Made by a program: the position numbers and the translations under genes
Part shown: positions 17,414-27,117 of the stretch, in pieces
Layout: each line of letters opens with the position of its first letter
Numbering within the stretch: position 1 is the stretch's first letter
The notes under the pieces: model-generated
What the model was told of the DNA's origin: nothing
Database searches by the model: none
What the model saw: the letters and a program-made list of their open reading frames with translations, nothing else
Assembly (NCBI RefSeq): GCF_043195095.1
Contig: NZ_JBAFWN010000002.1
DNA from: NCEH01 sp043195095
Lineage (GTDB): Bacteria; Pseudomonadota; Alphaproteobacteria; Rhizobiales; Xanthobacteraceae
Strand: one strand, 5' to 3'
Length of the DNA: 64,000 nt

Positions 17414-17577
17414 TCCACCCCAAACCGCATACGGGGCTTCTGCCGTGGACGCTCGCGCGCTCGTATTTACCGGTCGTCTTCGCGTGCGATCTTTGGTCAG
17501 AAAAATAAGCCTCAAGCTTTTGAGGCAGGCTGTTCGCAGCGTTTTGAAATGAATGGCGATAGAGATTCGATCTCATG

Positions 17578-18369
17578 TCATGAGCGTATTGATTTTCGCC
17601 GCTTGCCGTCGGCAACATCAACCTTTTCAGGCAGGTGAAAAGGCGAATTCTCAGCTTTGCCCGCAGCACGCACCAGTTCCATGGTCTTGGTGAAATGCTG
17701 TTTCAAGAGCAGCGCCGCGGTGTCGGCGTCCCGGGCGAACACGGCTTCAGCGATGTTGGCGTGTTCGGTGAAGGGATCGCGTGTGAAGAGGCCTGCCGGG
17801 CGCGCGAGACGGCGGTAGCGCTCGCTTTGCTCGTGCAGGGAGTCGCGGAAGCGCAGCAGCCACACCATCCCGCACGCCTGGGTCAGGGTGCGGTGGAACC
17901 GGTCGTGCAGGGTGTTCCACCCCTCGTTATGCTGGCTCGCGTCCGAAGGGTTCATATAGGGCGCGTGGCGCAGATCGTCCCAGGCTTGGCGCACGTCCGC
18001 CATCCAGGCGTCGCCCCCCTCTTCCATGGAGCGGCGCAGGGCGAGGACCTCGATCTCGATCCGAGTGCGGGTCAGGTCTTCGAGGTCGAACTCCGATATG
18101 GGGCTCACACGGAAGCCGCGCTGGTCCTCGGCCACCACGAGGCCATCCGCCACGAGGCGGGACAGCGCCTCGCGCACCGCCGCGAGGCTCACGTCGAACG
18201 CCTGGGCGAGGGCGGAGATGGGAAGCTTCTCCCCGGGCTTCAGCCGGCAGGTGAGGATATCCGCCCGCAGCCGGTCGAAAATCGCCGACGTCAGCGAGCG
18301 CGGCCGCCGCCCCTCAAAAAGATCCTGTCCGGCATAAACGTCCGTATCGGAGGGGGCGTTTGATATCAT
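17578..18369 (-). CDS. GntR-family (FadR/FCD) regulator
   Basis: A 263-residue regulator: winged HTH at about residues 25-85 (LTSAIFDRLRADILTCRLKPGEKLPISALAQAFDVSLAAVREALSRLVADGLV) and an all-helical FCD effector domain with conserved D and H residues (FHRTLTQACG; EHANIAEAVF). The ATG at 18369 lies 32 bases after the ABC ATPase stop; the longer frame to 18438 would overlap that gene. It is the last gene of the long catabolic run and probably controls it in response to a small organic acid. Confidence 0.88.
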   Translation of the reverse strand: MISNAPSDTDVYAGQDLFEGRRPRSLTSAIFDRLRADILTCRLKPGEKLPISALAQAFDVSLAAVREALSRLVADGLVVAEDQRGFRVSPISEFDLEDLTRTRIEIEVLALRRSMEEGGDAWMADVRQAWDDLRHAPYMNPSDASQHNEGWNTLHDRFHRTLTQACGMVWLLRFRDSLHEQSERYRRLARPAGLFTRDPFTEHANIAEAVFARDADTAALLLKQHFTKTMELVRAAGKAENSPFHLPEKVDVADGKRRKSIRS

Positions 18370-18400
18370 GGCGTACCCTGATGCGAACGAAAGGTCGCGT

Positions 18401-19462
<1,062 letters not shown>

Positions 19463-19512
19463 GGAGAGACCTGTTCGTTATGCGACGGGAAGGATTTCGA
19501 CGCCTCGCGGCA

Positions 19513-20319
19513 TCACAGCCCCGCCTCGTCGAAGAAAGTGAGCATCATGTCGGCGACGCGCCCCGGGGCTTCGAGATGCGGGAAATGGCCGAGCCCGGGC
19601 AGCGGCACCAGGCGCACCAGCGGCGCGTTGACGAGGCGACCCCGGGTCGCCTCCACCATCTCGCGGGAGGCCAGCCAGTCGTCCGACCCATGAGCGAGGA
19701 GCACCGGCACCTTTACCTTGTCCATCAGGGGGCGGATGTCGCACCGGCCATAGGCGCGCAAATCGCCCTGCTGGGCCACGGGGATGATGGACAGGACACC
19801 CCATTCCGAGAAAGCCCGCCCCTCGGGCGTCGCCGCGGAGCCGACAAGGCTCATGGAGAAATCCATGTTCGCGTGCATCAGGCTCACCTGGGGATGGGTC
19901 ATCAGGTCCAGCGCGGTCTCGGTGAAGGTCGGCGTGTGGTCGCACCCTTGCAGCGCCACCGCGGCCCGCACCTCGGGCGCGACCGCCGCCAGAAGCAGCG
20001 ACAGGTTCCCGCCGAGCGAGCAGCCGGTGATAATGAAGCTGTCCTCGACAGCGACAGCCGCGAAATCCCGCAGCCATTGCGCGATCTCATGGGCGTCCTG
20101 GAGGCAGGCATTGCCGGCGAGCGGCCAGCTCTTGCCATGGCCGGGCAGGTCGGGAACGATCACGCGATAACGGCCAGCGAGCGCCTGCATGACGCCGTGC
20201 CACTGCCGCCCCTCCCGCCCCGCGGTGTGGATGGCGACGATCGCCGGGCCTTCGCCGCACGCCTCATAATAGGTCTGGCGCCCGCGCACCTCGACGTAGC
20301 GCCCGAGAATCTCAGCCAT
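19513..20319 (-). CDS. Alpha/beta hydrolase
   Basis: A 268-residue alpha/beta-hydrolase-fold enzyme with nucleophile elbow GCSLGG (Ser), acid HGSDDWL (Asp) and final His in PGLGHFPH. The oxyanion loop lies at AIHTAGREGRQW. The ATG at 20319 overlaps the stop of the SCP2-like gene by 8 bases (ATGGCTGA), indicating coupling. It probably cleaves an ester or lactone belonging to the imported substrate. Exact specificity is unknown. Confidence 0.88.
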   Translation of the reverse strand: MAEILGRYVEVRGRQTYYEACGEGPAIVAIHTAGREGRQWHGVMQALAGRYRVIVPDLPGHGKSWPLAGNACLQDAHEIAQWLRDFAAVAVEDSFIITGCSLGGNLSLLLAAVAPEVRAAVALQGCDHTPTFTETALDLMTHPQVSLMHANMDFSMSLVGSAATPEGRAFSEWGVLSIIPVAQQGDLRAYGRCDIRPLMDKVKVPVLLAHGSDDWLASREMVEATRGRLVNAPLVRLVPLPGLGHFPHLEAPGRVADMMLTFFDEAGL

Positions 20320-20743
20320 GTCCGATGCCTCCCACAAGCCGGGCCGACACGCGCCAGAGCTGCCAGAGCGCCGGCGTCATCCACATGGCGGAAAGCGCGT
20401 CGCCCTCGACCCGCAGCAGCCCATGGAACACGTTGATGGCGTGGGCATAAGGGACCGCGCCAGTGATCACCTTCTTCCACTCGCTCCTGGGCCCGCTGAT
20501 GGAGAAGCGAATTCCGGTAAGCTCCCGCCCCTCCAGCCGCACCAGATCGCCCCGGTGGAATTCCAGGAGATGTTGCGCGTCGTCGATCCTGATAGCGAAG
20601 GCGCAGGCGCGGGCGTGGGCCGCCTTGCCCCGCAGGTCCGCATCATCCGCCGCCGCCGCAACGAGCATGTCCCAGAAGAGCGTGTCCGAGATGTCCATTC
20701 GGCCCTCGAATGCCGAGGCGCCGTGTGCGTGATCGTCAGCCAT
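20312..20743 (-). CDS. Small SCP2-like protein
   Basis: A 143-residue cytoplasmic protein without signal or membrane helices. The segment AFAIRIDDAQHLLEFHRGDLVRLEG followed by GIRFSISGPRSEWKKVITGAVPYAHAINVFHGLLRVEGD resembles an SCP2 sterol-transfer-like fold, but similarity is judged by eye. Both ends overlap the neighbouring genes by 8 bases, so it is an integral operon member. A hydrophobic-ligand or substrate-binding accessory role for the enzymes on either side is only a guess. Confidence 0.6.
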   Translation of the reverse strand: MADDHAHGASAFEGRMDISDTLFWDMLVAAAADDADLRGKAAHARACAFAIRIDDAQHLLEFHRGDLVRLEGRELTGIRFSISGPRSEWKKVITGAVPYAHAINVFHGLLRVEGDALSAMWMTPALWQLWRVSARLVGGIGHG

Positions 20744-21824
20744 GGCTCCCGTACCTTTCGATGATCTCGCGGGAGAAGGAGAGGCCGAGCCCGGGGCGGT
20801 CCGGCAAGTGGAACATGCCGTCGACGATGTTCTGCTCCTCGTTGAAGAGCTTCTCCCACCAGCCAGGCAGATATTCGCAGAAGGTGGCGTTGGGCATGGC
20901 CGCGACGAGATGCGCGGAAATCTCCGTGAAGGTGTGGGCGGAGACGGGCACATGCCGGGCCGCGGCAAGGGCGCCCACTTCCATGAACTCGGTCGGCCCG
21001 CCGCACCGCATCAGATTGGGCATCAGCACGTCGCAGGCCTTGCCGTCGAGCAGCTCGAGGTGGCCGTAGCGCGTGAACACGGATTCCCCGGCGGCGACCG
21101 GCATGTCCAGCGCGTCCGCCACGCGCGCGGTGCCCGCAACGTCGTAGACCGAGACCGGCTCCTCGTACCAGCACACGCCGAGGTCCTGGAAGCGGCGCCC
21201 CGCGGCGATGGCGTCCGCGACGCTCCAAGCCTGGTTGGCGTCGATCATGATGCCGAAGTCGTCGCCGACCGCCGCACGCAGCTTCCCGACGCGCGCCACG
21301 TCGATTTGCCAGTCGGGACGGCCCACCTTGATCTTGCAGCGCCGGAAGCCCGCCGCGCGATGCCGCTCCACCTCCTCGATCACCGCCTCGATGGGATCGG
21401 CCAGGAAGCCACCGGTGGGATAGAGCTCGATCTCCGAGCGCACGCTGCCGAGCAACCGGTGGAGCGGCGTCGCCAGCGACTGGGCGAACAGGTCCCACAG
21501 CGCGGTATCGACAACGCTCATCGCCATGGCGGAGGGACCCGTCTGGCCGATAAAGTTGAGCTGCCGCCACATGGCGAGCGTGTGAGCGTGCCGGTCCGCG
21601 ATCGTCTTGCCGACGAGGGGCTGCGCCAGATCCTCCACGATCAACCGGATCGCCGCCGCCTGGCGGAAGGCGAAATTGAACGCATATCCGATGCCGACGA
21701 GCCCGCCGGCATGGATCTCGATCAACACGTTCTCCAGGTCCCGATAGACATGATTGCCCGTCTGCAGGGGACGCTCGAACGGGATCGAGACGTGATGGGT
21801 GACGATCTTGTCGATGGTGGCCAT
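20736..21824 (-). CDS. Mandelate racemase/muconate lactonizing-like enzyme (enolase superfamily)
   Basis: A 362-residue enolase-superfamily enzyme, probably an acid-sugar dehydratase. After an N-terminal capping domain, the barrel shows KIKVG (Lys164/Lys166 of the KxK acid/base motif), DANQAW (metal Asp195), WYEEP (metal Glu at 221-222), AGES, and SAHTF with a His on the opposite face. The start at 21824 is the ATG before ATIDKIVTHHV; the longer frame to 21896 lacks homologous sequence. It sits between an amidohydrolase and the SCP2-like gene. Confidence 0.87.
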   Translation of the reverse strand: MATIDKIVTHHVSIPFERPLQTGNHVYRDLENVLIEIHAGGLVGIGYAFNFAFRQAAAIRLIVEDLAQPLVGKTIADRHAHTLAMWRQLNFIGQTGPSAMAMSVVDTALWDLFAQSLATPLHRLLGSVRSEIELYPTGGFLADPIEAVIEEVERHRAAGFRRCKIKVGRPDWQIDVARVGKLRAAVGDDFGIMIDANQAWSVADAIAAGRRFQDLGVCWYEEPVSVYDVAGTARVADALDMPVAAGESVFTRYGHLELLDGKACDVLMPNLMRCGGPTEFMEVGALAAARHVPVSAHTFTEISAHLVAAMPNATFCEYLPGWWEKLFNEEQNIVDGMFHLPDRPGLGLSFSREIIERYGSHG

Positions 21825-21858
21825 TGGGGTGTCCAGGTCCTTTCGCGGTCCGGCCGCC

Positions 21859-22704
21859 TCAGATGCAGCCGCACTTGCGCAGGAGGTTTTCGGCATTCGT
21901 ATGCAGCACCCGCTCCAGCGCCTCCGGCGTGAACGGCAGGGCCGAGACGCGCGCGATCGCGGTCTTCACCGGCACCACGGGGAAACAGCTCGCGAACAGG
22001 ATGCGGTCGGGGATGATGGTGTTCGCCGCCTCCGCGAAGAGGTTCGCGCCTGGCAGGTGCGAGTAGAGCGAGGTGTCGATGAAAACATTCTCGTGCCGGA
22101 ACGCGATGGCGATGGTCTCCGTCACCCAGGGCCAGCCGGAATGGTCGACGATGATGGTCAGCTCCGGGAAATCACAGGCCACGTCGTCGATGGCGCGCAC
22201 GTCACCATGGGCAAGGCGCGGTCCTGGAAACGGCAATGGCCCGCAGGTGATCACCACCGGCACGTTCAGTTCCGCGCACTTCGCATAGACCGGATAGAGC
22301 CGGCGGTCGTTGGCGGCGACCAGCCCGCCATAGGGATCGACCGAAACGCCCTTCAAGCCCAGGACCTTGATGGCATGTTCCACGGCGCGGACCGAGCGCA
22401 TGCCCTGGAGGGGATTGATGCCGGCAAATCCGATCACCTTGCCCGGGAAACGCTGCGCCGCCTTCGCCACATATTCGTTGGTCACATCGTGCCCTGTGGT
22501 GCCTTCGGATTGGCGGCCGGTGAACACCACCCGCTCGACGCCATCCGCCTCGAAATTCTCGATCCACTGATCGAGCGTAACCGGCGGGGGCACGGGAGAG
22601 CCGAGCCTGCGCATCACGGTCTGCTGGATGGGGGAGTCCAACGCGACCAGATACTCCTTGGTATTTGGGCGGGACCGAAAATCGATTACACGCATCTCAA
22701 CCAT
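21859..22704 (-). CDS. Amidohydrolase_2-like TIM-barrel protein with altered metal motif
   Basis: A protein of about 280 residues with an amidohydrolase-2 layout (lactonase/decarboxylase type): VIDFRSRPN at the first strand, KVIGFAGINP, LKGVSVDPYGG, VVITCGPLPF, LTIIVDHSGWPW and a C-terminal NAENLLRKCG. The usual first-strand HxH is RxR here, and the later HxG His is lost. It may be metal-poor or use other ligands. The start is 22704 or 22695; two ATG codons are 9 bases apart with a GAAGAG upstream. It lies 34 bases before the dehydratase-like gene. Confidence 0.75.
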   Translation of the reverse strand: MVEMRVIDFRSRPNTKEYLVALDSPIQQTVMRRLGSPVPPPVTLDQWIENFEADGVERVVFTGRQSEGTTGHDVTNEYVAKAAQRFPGKVIGFAGINPLQGMRSVRAVEHAIKVLGLKGVSVDPYGGLVAANDRRLYPVYAKCAELNVPVVITCGPLPFPGPRLAHGDVRAIDDVACDFPELTIIVDHSGWPWVTETIAIAFRHENVFIDTSLYSHLPGANLFAEAANTIIPDRILFASCFPVVPVKTAIARVSALPFTPEALERVLHTNAENLLRKCGCI

Positions 22705-22786
22705 CTCTTCGCCAGGAAGCACAAGCGCACCGCACGCCGGAGAAGCTGTCCGGCACCGCTCGCAAAGAGCGGCGCCGATGGAGCGG

Positions 22787-24085
22787 CTACTTCAGCTTCT
22801 TCGCTACGGCGTCCACCGCCGTCTCTGCCGGCGTCTTGCGGATCACCACCTGCTCCAGGATCTTCGCCAGCGAGTGGCTCTGGAGGACGGGGCCCAGCTT
22901 GAGCTGCGGCTCGCCGGCTTCATTCAGCGGGAACTGCCCCACATCAATGGCGTGCTTCAGAACCGCCAGGGACTTCTCGCCGGCCGGCGTCTTGAAGAGC
23001 GGCTGGTCGAGGAAGGACGGATTCTCCGAGACGCTCTTCAGCGGCGGCCAGTAATGCACCGGCACCGTCTTCATCATCCGGATCTTCCGGTCGCCGGTCT
23101 CAAGATAGGAGATGAAGTCTTCCGCCTCCTTCTGGTTCTTCGCGCCTTTCGAGAAGGCCCAGCTCTTGAGGTAGAGCAGCGCAGAGGGATGCGCGCCCGG
23201 CCCGTTTCCGGCCGGATGAAGCATGGGCACCGCCACATCGAGGAGCTTGGGGTTGAACTGCTGGAGATAGCTCAGCAAGCGGAAGGGATAGTCCGTGTGC
23301 CCCACCGCCCCGGTCGCGAAGGCGTTCATCATCTCATTGTTGGAATAGTTGTTCACGCCGGGAGGCGCGAAGGAGGTGACCTTGGCCAGGAAAGTGAAGG
23401 TGTCCACCGCGTTGGGCTTGTTGAGCGTCACCGCGCCGTCCTTGTCGAACACGGTCGCGCCGTTGGACCACATCCAGTTCTGAACGATGTCATTGGTCAG
23501 CCAGGTGTCCCCGACCGACATGGCGGTGCCGTAGAACTTGCCGCCGCCCTGCCCTTCCGACTTGCTGAGGACCTCAAGATTGTGGAGGTACTCATCCCAG
23601 GTCTTGGGCTCTTTGAGGCCGTATTTGTCGTAGAGATCCTTGCGATACCACAGCACATTCACGCCGATGCTGAAGGGCACGGCCCAGACGCTGCCGTCCA
23701 GCGTCATCGCCTTCAGCACACGGTCGAAATAGTCCTTGCGGCCCACGTGATCGATGATCGAGTCGACCGGGCGAATGATGCCCTTTCGGGCCAGTTCGAA
23801 AGTCTCGTACTGGTTCTGGACGTTGAACACCTCGGGCGGGTCACCGGCGGCCACCGCCGCCATGAGCTTCTGGGTCAGATCCTGGAAGCCGACATATTGA
23901 ACTTCGATCTTGGTGTTCGGATTGGCCTTCTCATAGTCGGCGATGACCGATTCCAGCACCTGCTTGGTGTCCGGATTGGTTTCCGTAGTCATGATCCGGA
24001 CCGTCCCGGCCCAAGCTGCAGTACCCATGACCAGGGACGAAAGCGAAATTGCTGCGGCGTAAAGGACGTTCAGTCGTTTCTTCAT
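22787..24085 (-). CDS. CUT1 ABC transporter solute-binding protein
   Basis: A 432-residue family 1 extracellular solute-binding protein: signal peptide (MKKRLNVLYAAAISLSSLVMG to AWA), then the two-lobe fold with VLESVIADYEKANPNTKIEVQYV, AVAAGDPPEVFNVQ and WYRKDLYDKYGLKEPKTWDEYL. It captures a carbohydrate-like solute in the periplasm. GGAGG lies just upstream of the ATG at 24085. Two permeases immediately precede it in transcription order. Confidence 0.93.
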   Translation of the reverse strand: MKKRLNVLYAAAISLSSLVMGTAAWAGTVRIMTTETNPDTKQVLESVIADYEKANPNTKIEVQYVGFQDLTQKLMAAVAAGDPPEVFNVQNQYETFELARKGIIRPVDSIIDHVGRKDYFDRVLKAMTLDGSVWAVPFSIGVNVLWYRKDLYDKYGLKEPKTWDEYLHNLEVLSKSEGQGGGKFYGTAMSVGDTWLTNDIVQNWMWSNGATVFDKDGAVTLNKPNAVDTFTFLAKVTSFAPPGVNNYSNNEMMNAFATGAVGHTDYPFRLLSYLQQFNPKLLDVAVPMLHPAGNGPGAHPSALLYLKSWAFSKGAKNQKEAEDFISYLETGDRKIRMMKTVPVHYWPPLKSVSENPSFLDQPLFKTPAGEKSLAVLKHAIDVGQFPLNEAGEPQLKLGPVLQSHSLAKILEQVVIRKTPAETAVDAVAKKLK

Positions 24086-24108
24086 ATTGTCCTCCCTCTC
24101 GAAGTCTT

Positions 24109-24936
24109 TCATCCCTTCACGGCGCCGGCCGCGAGGCCTTGGATGAGCCATTTCTGGACGAAGGCGAATCCGACCAGCACGGGCAGGGTGATGAGCACAC
24201 CGCCCGCCATCAGCAGCCCCCATTCGACGCTGGTCGCCTCGACGAAGCCCGCGACCCCCACCGGGAGGGTCTTCTTGCTCTCGTCAACAATGAGCACCAG
24301 GGCGAAGAGGTAGTCGTTCCAGGAGATGATGAAGGCGAACACGCCCATGGCCACCAGGCCCGGAAGGGCGACCGGCAGCACCACCAGCCACAGGGTATTC
24401 AGGCGGCTGGCGCCGTCGATCATCGCGGCCTCGTCCAGGTCCAGCGGGATGGCCTCGAAGAAGATGATGGCCAGCCACATCACGAGCGGCAGCGTGAAGG
24501 CGACGTGCGCCAGGGAAAGGCCGATGAGGCTGTTGATGAGCCCGATATTCTTCAGCATGACGAAAAGCGGGATCGACAGCAGGATCGGGGGAAACATGTA
24601 TGTAAACAGGACGCTGCTGGCGATCAGGTCGCGGCCGAAGAACTTGAAGCGCGTGATGCCATAGGCCGCGAACACCGCCACCACCATGCAGCCGCCGGTG
24701 GCCAGCGTTGAGACGATCAGGCTGTTGAGGAAATACTGCGGGAACATGGTTTCGCGTAGCAGCCGGCCATAATTCGCCAGCGTGAAGTGCTCGCTGGGCA
24801 GCAGGGACAGGCTGCGGCTGAAAAGATCGGAGAACGGCTTCACCGAGGAGATCAGCATCCAGTAAAGCGGAAAGCCCACGATGCAGACGGTGAGAATGAT
24901 GAGCGCCCAGAGCAGGACGCGCGACGCCGCAATCAT
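24109..24936 (-). CDS. CUT1 ABC transporter permease (second)
   Basis: A 275-residue permease with six membrane helices and the cytoplasmic EAA loop DEAAMIDGASRLNTLWLVVLPVALPG. It pairs with the permease upstream; the 4-base ATGA overlap between the two genes is typical. The start at 24936 matches the first hydrophobic helix (MIAASRVLLWALIILTVCIVG). The longer frame to 25143 lies inside the other permease. Confidence 0.93.
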   Translation of the reverse strand: MIAASRVLLWALIILTVCIVGFPLYWMLISSVKPFSDLFSRSLSLLPSEHFTLANYGRLLRETMFPQYFLNSLIVSTLATGGCMVVAVFAAYGITRFKFFGRDLIASSVLFTYMFPPILLSIPLFVMLKNIGLINSLIGLSLAHVAFTLPLVMWLAIIFFEAIPLDLDEAAMIDGASRLNTLWLVVLPVALPGLVAMGVFAFIISWNDYLFALVLIVDESKKTLPVGVAGFVEATSVEWGLLMAGGVLITLPVLVGFAFVQKWLIQGLAAGAVKG

Positions 24937-25880
24937 CGGCCGTTCTCCGTCTTGAGCTTGCGCGCGTACCAGAAGCCGAACAACGCGAGCAGCATGAAGA
25001 TGCAGGCCGAGGTCGTGGCTCCGGCTCCGAGCTGGTATTCCTGGAACGCCTGGATGTAAGCGAGGATCGGCAAGGTCTTGGTCTTGCCCACCGGGCCGCC
25101 CTGGGTGAGCAGCCACACCGTGTCGAACTTGTTGAACATCCACAGGCCGCGAATGAAGACCACCAGCAGGATGGTCGAGCGCAGCTCGGGAAGCGTGACG
25201 TACCAGAACCGCTGGAACGCTCCCGCCCCATCCACCCGCGCCGCCTCATAGAGCTCGCTCGGGATCACCTGCAGGCGCGCCAGGACCTGGATGGTGATGA
25301 AGGGAAAGAACATCCAGACATTGATGAGGATGACGCTCGGCATGGCGAATTCGGGAGAGCCGAGCCAGGCGATGCCTTCGCTGATGATGCCGAGATCCAG
25401 CAGTGCCAGATTGGCGACGCCATAGAGGTCATTGAGAATCCATTTCCACACGAGCACGGCCACGATGGTCGGCGCAACGAAGGGAAACAGGATGAGGCCG
25501 CGCACCAGCGCCCGGCCTCGAAAGGCGTTGTTGAGAAGCAGCGCCGTGGCGATGCCGGCCAGAAGCTGCAGCACGACGGTGAAAAAGCTGAAGACGAGGC
25601 CGTTCCAGAGCCCATCCCAGAAATCTTCCGTGGAGAACAACTCGCGGTAATTCTCCAGCCCGACGAACGCGCGCTCGGTGCTGAGGACCTCGACGCTGTT
25701 CAGGCTCAACCACAGGGAGGAGACCAGCGGATAGGCCGCGAAGAGCAGCAGCAGAAGCACCGCCGGGGCGACGAACAGATAGCCCTTGTAATTCTCATTG
25801 CGAAAAATGCGCCTGCGCCTCCCGGGCGTGCCGCTTTGAAAGGTCAGTTGCTGGCCCAGGGGCGATGTCGAAGGCTTCAT
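24933..25880 (-). CDS. CUT1 ABC transporter permease (first)
   Basis: A 315-residue permease with six predicted helices after a basic, cytoplasmic N-terminus (RRRRIFRNENYKGYLFVAPAVLLLLLF) and the EAA motif ELYEAARVDGAGAFQRFWYVTLPELR. It forms the transmembrane channel with the second permease. It lies about 50 bases after the DUF6282-like gene and continues the operon. Confidence 0.93.
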   Translation of the reverse strand: MKPSTSPLGQQLTFQSGTPGRRRRIFRNENYKGYLFVAPAVLLLLLFAAYPLVSSLWLSLNSVEVLSTERAFVGLENYRELFSTEDFWDGLWNGLVFSFFTVVLQLLAGIATALLLNNAFRGRALVRGLILFPFVAPTIVAVLVWKWILNDLYGVANLALLDLGIISEGIAWLGSPEFAMPSVILINVWMFFPFITIQVLARLQVIPSELYEAARVDGAGAFQRFWYVTLPELRSTILLVVFIRGLWMFNKFDTVWLLTQGGPVGKTKTLPILAYIQAFQEYQLGAGATTSACIFMLLALFGFWYARKLKTENGR

Positions 25881-25930
25881 GGCGTCCCGGAAGTCCTCTG
25901 CCGGTGGATTTCAATCGGCCGCGGCGCAAA

Positions 25931-26902
25931 TCACCACGCTTCCAGCCCGATGATGCGGGCGGGATTACGGTGAAACATCGTGCGGATCTCCTCAGGGGAA
26001 ATCCCGACTTTCAGCAGGATCGCGATGTAGGTGCGCATGCCTTCCACGGGGACGGGCGAATAGAGCTGACCCAGATCGGAACTCATGAAGCAATGCTCGA
26101 TGCCGATGTCCTTCATGGCGGCCGCAACATCCTGCGGATTCTTGGTGGGCTCGCCATGGACGAAGTGCATGAATGGCATCATCAGGCCGAAATCGAACTC
26201 GATCAGACAGCCGAGCGCCGCGAACTCCTTCAGGTCGGCGTGCGTCAGGCGCGTCATGGCCCATTGAGAATGGCTGACGATGATCCGCTTCAGGCCCTGG
26301 TCCTTGGCCTCGCGCACCACGTGGTGGCTTTCCTCCGCCGATAGATGGCAGGTGGCGAGGCAGGCGTCGTATTCCTTGACCAGACTGATGACTTCGCGGA
26401 CTTCGGGGATGAGCTTCCCGTCGCGAAGCACGGTGATCGCCTCCTCCTCGCCGAGGGGCAGGTTCACGCCCGCATAGTAACGCTTGCGGTATTCATAGTG
26501 ATTGCGGCTGTCGCCGGTGGGGAAGTGCACCACCCGGGCGCCGTCGCCATGGGTTAGCGCCACCCAGACAGCGCGCGGGTTCACGCCGCCGCTGGCGAGA
26601 TTCATCACATGCGCCCCATAGATCGGGATACCCGGCCCGAGGCGGGTCGCCACATAGGCGGTTCCGGTGGTCGAAGGCCCGATGTCCTTGATGACCAGCG
26701 CGCGCATGCCCGCGGCATGGGCGTCCTGCGCCAAAGCGATGACGTCCTGCGAATGGCTGAGCGGGAAGACGTGCGGATTGGTGTGAATGTGCACGTCGAT
26801 GCCGCCGACCATGAGGTCTCGGACATCACCCGCATCGAGACCGCGTGCCATCTGCTCCCGCGAGGGGAAACGCAAACCAATGTCCGGCTGCGGTGTGCTC
26901 AT
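25931..26902 (-). CDS. Amidohydrolase-fold protein (DUF6282-like)
   Basis: A 323-residue TIM-barrel protein with an intact DVHIHTNPHV (HxH) motif near residue 37, CHLSAEESHHV, IIVSHSQWAMT and SSDLGQLYSPVP, so the metal ligands of the amidohydrolase superfamily seem present. It heads the long minus-strand operon. Together with the permeases and the dehydratase it could open a lactone or hydrolyse an amide of the imported compound; the substrate is unknown. The family name DUF6282 is from memory. Confidence 0.75.
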   Translation of the reverse strand: MSTPQPDIGLRFPSREQMARGLDAGDVRDLMVGGIDVHIHTNPHVFPLSHSQDVIALAQDAHAAGMRALVIKDIGPSTTGTAYVATRLGPGIPIYGAHVMNLASGGVNPRAVWVALTHGDGARVVHFPTGDSRNHYEYRKRYYAGVNLPLGEEEAITVLRDGKLIPEVREVISLVKEYDACLATCHLSAEESHHVVREAKDQGLKRIIVSHSQWAMTRLTHADLKEFAALGCLIEFDFGLMMPFMHFVHGEPTKNPQDVAAAMKDIGIEHCFMSSDLGQLYSPVPVEGMRTYIAILLKVGISPEEIRTMFHRNPARIIGLEAW

Positions 26903-27030
26903 CGGCGTTTCCTCACTTTTTCTCGGATCTTAAAGCTTGGGCCGTTCATCGCCAGTGAAAAATCGAAAATCGATTATTCATCGCTTTCTCAGTCTGCGGC
27001 CGGAGTTCAATTAATCCGACGACAATTCAT

Positions 27031-27104
27031 TTGTCCAACATTTTAATTGACGGACGGGGGTTACCTCCGTAATTACCCTGAAACGAGACTGAAATGTCCA
27101 ACAA
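27031..27104 (+). promoter_or_regulatory. uxuA promoter with two GntR-operator candidates
   Basis: TTGACG (27047-27052) and TAATTA (27070-27075) with a 17-base spacer form a good sigma-70-like promoter. TTGTCCAACAT (27031-27041) lies just upstream of -35 and ATGTCCAACAA (27094-27104) in the 5' leader; the latter is the same site in reverse orientation. Both fit the FadR-family pattern T-N-G-T-N3-A-C-N-A to within one base and recur before the FAH gene. The divergent catabolic operon starts at 26902, so the spacer may serve both directions. Confidence 0.6.
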
Positions 27105-27117
27105 CGAGGCGATGGCG

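Noticed and set aside
24049..24711. Plus-strand frame opposite the permease genes
   Set aside because: Low-complexity Gln/His/Asp composition and no motif; the minus strand holds the permeases.
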